Origin: Acidovorax delafieldii
GTDB lineage: Bacteria > Pseudomonadota > Gammaproteobacteria > Burkholderiales > Burkholderiaceae_C
Direction: 5' to 3'
DNA: 41,922 nucleotides
Assembly: GCA_002377855.1 (NCBI GenBank)
Contig: DFQQ01000034.1
Location: forward strand, 1-41,922
Below the pieces are notes generated by a model. The model was not told the origin of the DNA. It did no database searches and saw only the letters and a program-made list of their open reading frames with translations. The position numbers were made by a program, and so were the translations under genes. Shown here piece by piece: positions 39,226-41,922 of the stretch; position 1 is the stretch's first letter; each line of letters opens with the position of its first letter.

Positions 39226-41922
39226 TCAGCCCAGCCGTGTCAGCTGATCGCGCAATCTGCCGAGAGTGGCTGTGAAGTCCGCCACGCGTTTTCTCTCCTG
39301 CTCGAGCACCGCTGCAGGCGCTTTGGCCACGAAAGCTTCGTTGGAAAGCTTGGCGTTGGCCTTGGTGATCTCACCTTCGATGCGTGCGGCTTCCTTGGAC
39401 AGGCGGGCCTTCTCGGCCGCCACGTCGATCTCCATGAACAGGCACATCCGCGCCTCGCCCACCACGGCGACGGGCGCGGCCTGTGCGGCGGCGGCCCAGG
39501 CGGCCTCGTCGTCAAACACCTTGACCTCGCTGAGCTTGGCCAGCGCCTGCAGCACCGGCGCCACGCCGCGCATGAAGTCGGCATCACCCACCACGTACAG
39601 GGGCAAACGGGTGGAAGGCGACACGTTCATTTCGCCACGCAGTGCGCGGCAGGTGTCCACCAGGCCCTTGACGCGGGCCATGTGGGCAATCGCGGCCTCG
39701 TCGATCTTCTCGGGCTGCGCCTCGGGGTAGCGGGCGATGCTGACTGACTCGCCCTGGATACCAGCCACCGGCGCCACCGTCTGCCACAGCGCTTCGGTGA
39801 TGAACGGGATGATGGGGTGTGCCAGGCGCAGGATGGCTTCCAGCGTGCGGATCAGCGTGCGGCGCGTGGCGCGCTGCTGCGCTTCGGTGCCGTTCTGGAT
39901 CTGCACCTTGGCGATCTCCAGGTACCAGTCGCAGTACTCGTTCCAGACAAAGTCGTAGATCGTGTTGGCCACGTTGTCCAGGCGGTACTCTTCGAAGCCC
40001 TTGGCCACCTCGGCTTCGGTCTTTTGCAGCAGCGAGGTGATCCAGCGGTCGGCCTGGCTGAACTGCATGTAGCCGTGGGCGGGGCCGCCGGGCTGGCACT
40101 CTTCCTTGGTGTGCTCCTTCAGGCCGCAGTCCTGGCCTTCGCAGTTCATCAGCACAAAGCGGCTGGCGTTCCAGAGCTTGTTGCAGAAGTTGCGGTAGCC
40201 CTCGCAGCGCTTGCTGTCAAAGTTGATGCTGCGGCCCAGCGACGCCAGCGCTGCAAAGGTAAAGCGCAGCGCATCGGCACCGTAGGCTGGAATGCCTTCG
40301 GGAAATTCCTTTTGCGTGTTCTTGCGCACGGTGGGCGCGGTCTCGGGCTTGCGCAGGCCGGTGGTGCGCTTGTCGAGCAGGGGCTCCAGTGCAATGCCGT
40401 CGATCAGGTCCACCGGGTCGAGCACGTTGCCCTCGGACTTGGACATCTTCTTGCCCTGCGCATCGCGCACCAGGCCGTGGATGTACACATGCTTGAATGG
40501 CACGCGGCCCGTGAAGTGGGTGGTCATCATGATCATCCGGGCGACCCAGAAGAAGATGATGTCGTAGCCCGTGACCAGCACGGTGCTGGGCAGGTACAGG
40601 TTGAAGTCGTCGGTGGCACTTTCGCCCTGGTTGGGCCAGCCCATGGTGCTGAAGGGCACGAGGGCGGAGGAGTACCAGGTGTCGAGCACGTCCTCGTCGC
40701 GGCGCAGCTTTTTGCCGGGCGCCTTGGCCTGGGCTTCGGCTTCGTCGCGGGCCACGATCACGTTGCCTTCTTCGTCGTACCAGGCCGGAATCTGGTGGCC
40801 CCACCACAGCTGGCGGCTGATGCACCAGTCCTGGATGTTGTTCATCCACTGGTTGTAGGTGTTCACCCAGTTCTCGGGCACAAAGGTCACTTCACCGCTG
40901 GCCACCGCATCGATGGCCTTTTGCGCAATGCTCTTGCCGGTGGCGTCGCCTTCCCCCACCTTGCTCATGGCCACGAACCACTGGTCGGTCAGCATGGGCT
41001 CGATCACCTGGCCGGTGCGGGTGCAAATCGGCACCATGAGCTTGTGCTTCTTCACCTCCACCAGCGCGCCGATGGCTTCGAGGTCGGCCACCACGGCCTT
41101 GCGGGCCACAAAGCGGTCCATGCCTTGGTACTTGGCGGGGGCGTTCTCGTTGATGGTGGCCTGCAGGGTCAGCACCACGATCATCGGCAGCTTGTGGCGC
41201 TGGCCCACGGCGTAGTCGTTCTGGTCGTGCGCGGGCGTGACCTTCACCACGCCCGTGCCGAATTCCTTGTCCACGTACTCGTCGGCGATCACCGGGATCT
41301 GGCGGTCGCACAGCGGCAGGTTGACCATCTTGCCGATGAGGTGCGTGTAGCGTACATCCTCCGGGTGCACCATGAGCGCCACGTCGCCCAGCATGGTCTC
41401 GGGGCGGGTGGTGGCCACCGTGAGGTGGCCCGAACCATCGGCCAAGGGGTAGGCGATGTGCCACAGCGAACCGTCCTTTTCTTCGCTCTCGACTTCCAGG
41501 TCGGACACGGCGGACTGCAGCTTCGGGTCCCAGTTCACCAGGCGCTTGCCGCGGTAGATCAGGCCCTGCTCGTACAGCTTCACGAAGGTGTCGGTGACCA
41601 CCTTGGAGAGCTTGTCGTCCATGGTGAAGTATTCACGGCTCCAGTCCACGCTGTCGCCCATGCGGCGCATCTGCGTGGTAATGGTGTTGCCGGACTTTTC
41701 CTTCCACTCCCACACCTTGCTCACAAAGTTCTTACGCGCCTCGGGCGGGGTGGGGCCCATGTCGTAACGGCTGATGCCTTGTTCCTGCAACTGGCGCTCC
41801 ACCACGATCTGCGTGGCAATGCCCGCGTGGTCGGTGCCCGGCACCCACACCGTGTTGAAGCCGCGCATGCGGTGGTAGCGGGTGAGGCTGTCCATGATCG
41901 TCTGGTTGAACGCATGGCCCAT
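39226..41922 (-). CDS. valS: Valine--tRNA ligase (partial, N terminus outside the window)
   Basis: The visible 898 residues begin at MGHAFNQTIMDSL, which is the second half of the class I HIGH signature (HMGH), so only a few dozen N-terminal residues are missing beyond the window edge. Also seen are the editing (CP1) domain with TTRPETMLGDVA, the catalytic core with WCISRQLWWGHQIPAWY, the KMSKS loop (GKKMSKSEGN) and the anticodon-binding domain. A C-terminal coiled coil (EKARLSKEAARIEGEITKAN and onward, last 65 residues), characteristic of ValRS, completes it. The protein charges tRNA-Val and removes mischarged threonine. The gene appears intact within the window. Confidence 0.97.
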   Translation of the reverse strand: MGHAFNQTIMDSLTRYHRMRGFNTVWVPGTDHAGIATQIVVERQLQEQGISRYDMGPTPPEARKNFVSKVWEWKEKSGNTITTQMRRMGDSVDWSREYFTMDDKLSKVVTDTFVKLYEQGLIYRGKRLVNWDPKLQSAVSDLEVESEEKDGSLWHIAYPLADGSGHLTVATTRPETMLGDVALMVHPEDVRYTHLIGKMVNLPLCDRQIPVIADEYVDKEFGTGVVKVTPAHDQNDYAVGQRHKLPMIVVLTLQATINENAPAKYQGMDRFVARKAVVADLEAIGALVEVKKHKLMVPICTRTGQVIEPMLTDQWFVAMSKVGEGDATGKSIAQKAIDAVASGEVTFVPENWVNTYNQWMNNIQDWCISRQLWWGHQIPAWYDEEGNVIVARDEAEAQAKAPGKKLRRDEDVLDTWYSSALVPFSTMGWPNQGESATDDFNLYLPSTVLVTGYDIIFFWVARMIMMTTHFTGRVPFKHVYIHGLVRDAQGKKMSKSEGNVLDPVDLIDGIALEPLLDKRTTGLRKPETAPTVRKNTQKEFPEGIPAYGADALRFTFAALASLGRSINFDSKRCEGYRNFCNKLWNASRFVLMNCEGQDCGLKEHTKEECQPGGPAHGYMQFSQADRWITSLLQKTEAEVAKGFEEYRLDNVANTIYDFVWNEYCDWYLEIAKVQIQNGTEAQQRATRRTLIRTLEAILRLAHPIIPFITEALWQTVAPVAGIQGESVSIARYPEAQPEKIDEAAIAHMARVKGLVDTCRALRGEMNVSPSTRLPLYVVGDADFMRGVAPVLQALAKLSEVKVFDDEAAWAAAAQAAPVAVVGEARMCLFMEIDVAAEKARLSKEAARIEGEITKANAKLSNEAFVAKAPAAVLEQERKRVADFTATLGRLRDQLTRLG

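Noticed and set aside
1..41922. CRISPR arrays, toxin-antitoxin pairs, restriction systems or intact insertion sequences
   Set aside because: No regularly spaced repeats, transposase frames or paired small toxin/antitoxin genes were seen anywhere in the window.

Overview
The window looks like chromosome from a high-GC betaproteobacterium of the family Comamonadaceae, most likely Acidovorax or a close relative. This is inferred from the gene content (paired Bug-type tricarboxylate receptors, a DUF1631 protein, a uvrC-pgsA-hupB-tRNA-Val-ppiD order) and from four copies of an AGCGCTT...AAGCGCT intergenic hairpin repeat that I associate with that family. No database was searched. Most of the window is densely packed core genome; accessory character is limited to a copper/metal block and one decayed integrase next to a tRNA.

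Layout. (1) 98-5385: a LysR regulator diverges from a catabolic operon of a CaiB/BaiF CoA-transferase, an HMG-CoA-lyase-family enzyme and two Bug/TctC periplasmic binding proteins. This suggests uptake, CoA activation and cleavage of a branched dicarboxylic acid. (2) 5497-11226: uvrC, pgsA, hupB (GTG start, strong promoter), tRNA-Val, ppiD and tRNA-His. (3) 11221-12210: about 0.9 kb with no intact gene. It holds a frameshifted DUF4102-type integrase remnant just downstream of tRNA-Arg(TCT), the usual layout of an island relic. (4) 12418-23322: an M14-peptidase lipoprotein, rhlE, ettA, a DUF1631 protein, a membrane-anchored TAXI protein and a P1/DmpA-type aminopeptidase.

(5) 23372-28677 (minus strand): a tightly packed seven-gene copper-handling operon. 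In transcription order it encodes a short Cys/His-rich protein, a His/Met-rich secreted protein, a TolC-like lipoprotein, a Tat-exported multicopper oxidase, a cupredoxin, a DUF411 protein and a CusF-like protein. (6) 28761-30743: a YitT membrane protein and a CDF-like metal transporter divergent from its probable MerR/CadR-type regulator, with a clear MerR-type operator-promoter between them. (7) 30923-33599: an MlaE-type permease, an MCE protein and a lipoprotein, with no ATPase gene. (8) 33600-35874: mostly non-coding DNA with a possible 60-residue membrane protein, a 102-residue unknown protein directly behind a near-consensus LexA box, and a Gly/Gln/Tyr-rich prion-like protein. (9) 36092-41922: tRNA-Leu(CAA), cysM, a zinc-ribbon Nudix hydrolase, a TusA-like protein, galU and valS (5' end outside the window).

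The observations most worth following are the LexA box in front of an unrecognised small gene; the cupredoxin whose signal peptide is encoded inside a family repeat; a second repeat copy that supplies the stop codon of the metal transporter; the MCE operon without an ATPase; the integrase relic; and the prion-like protein.
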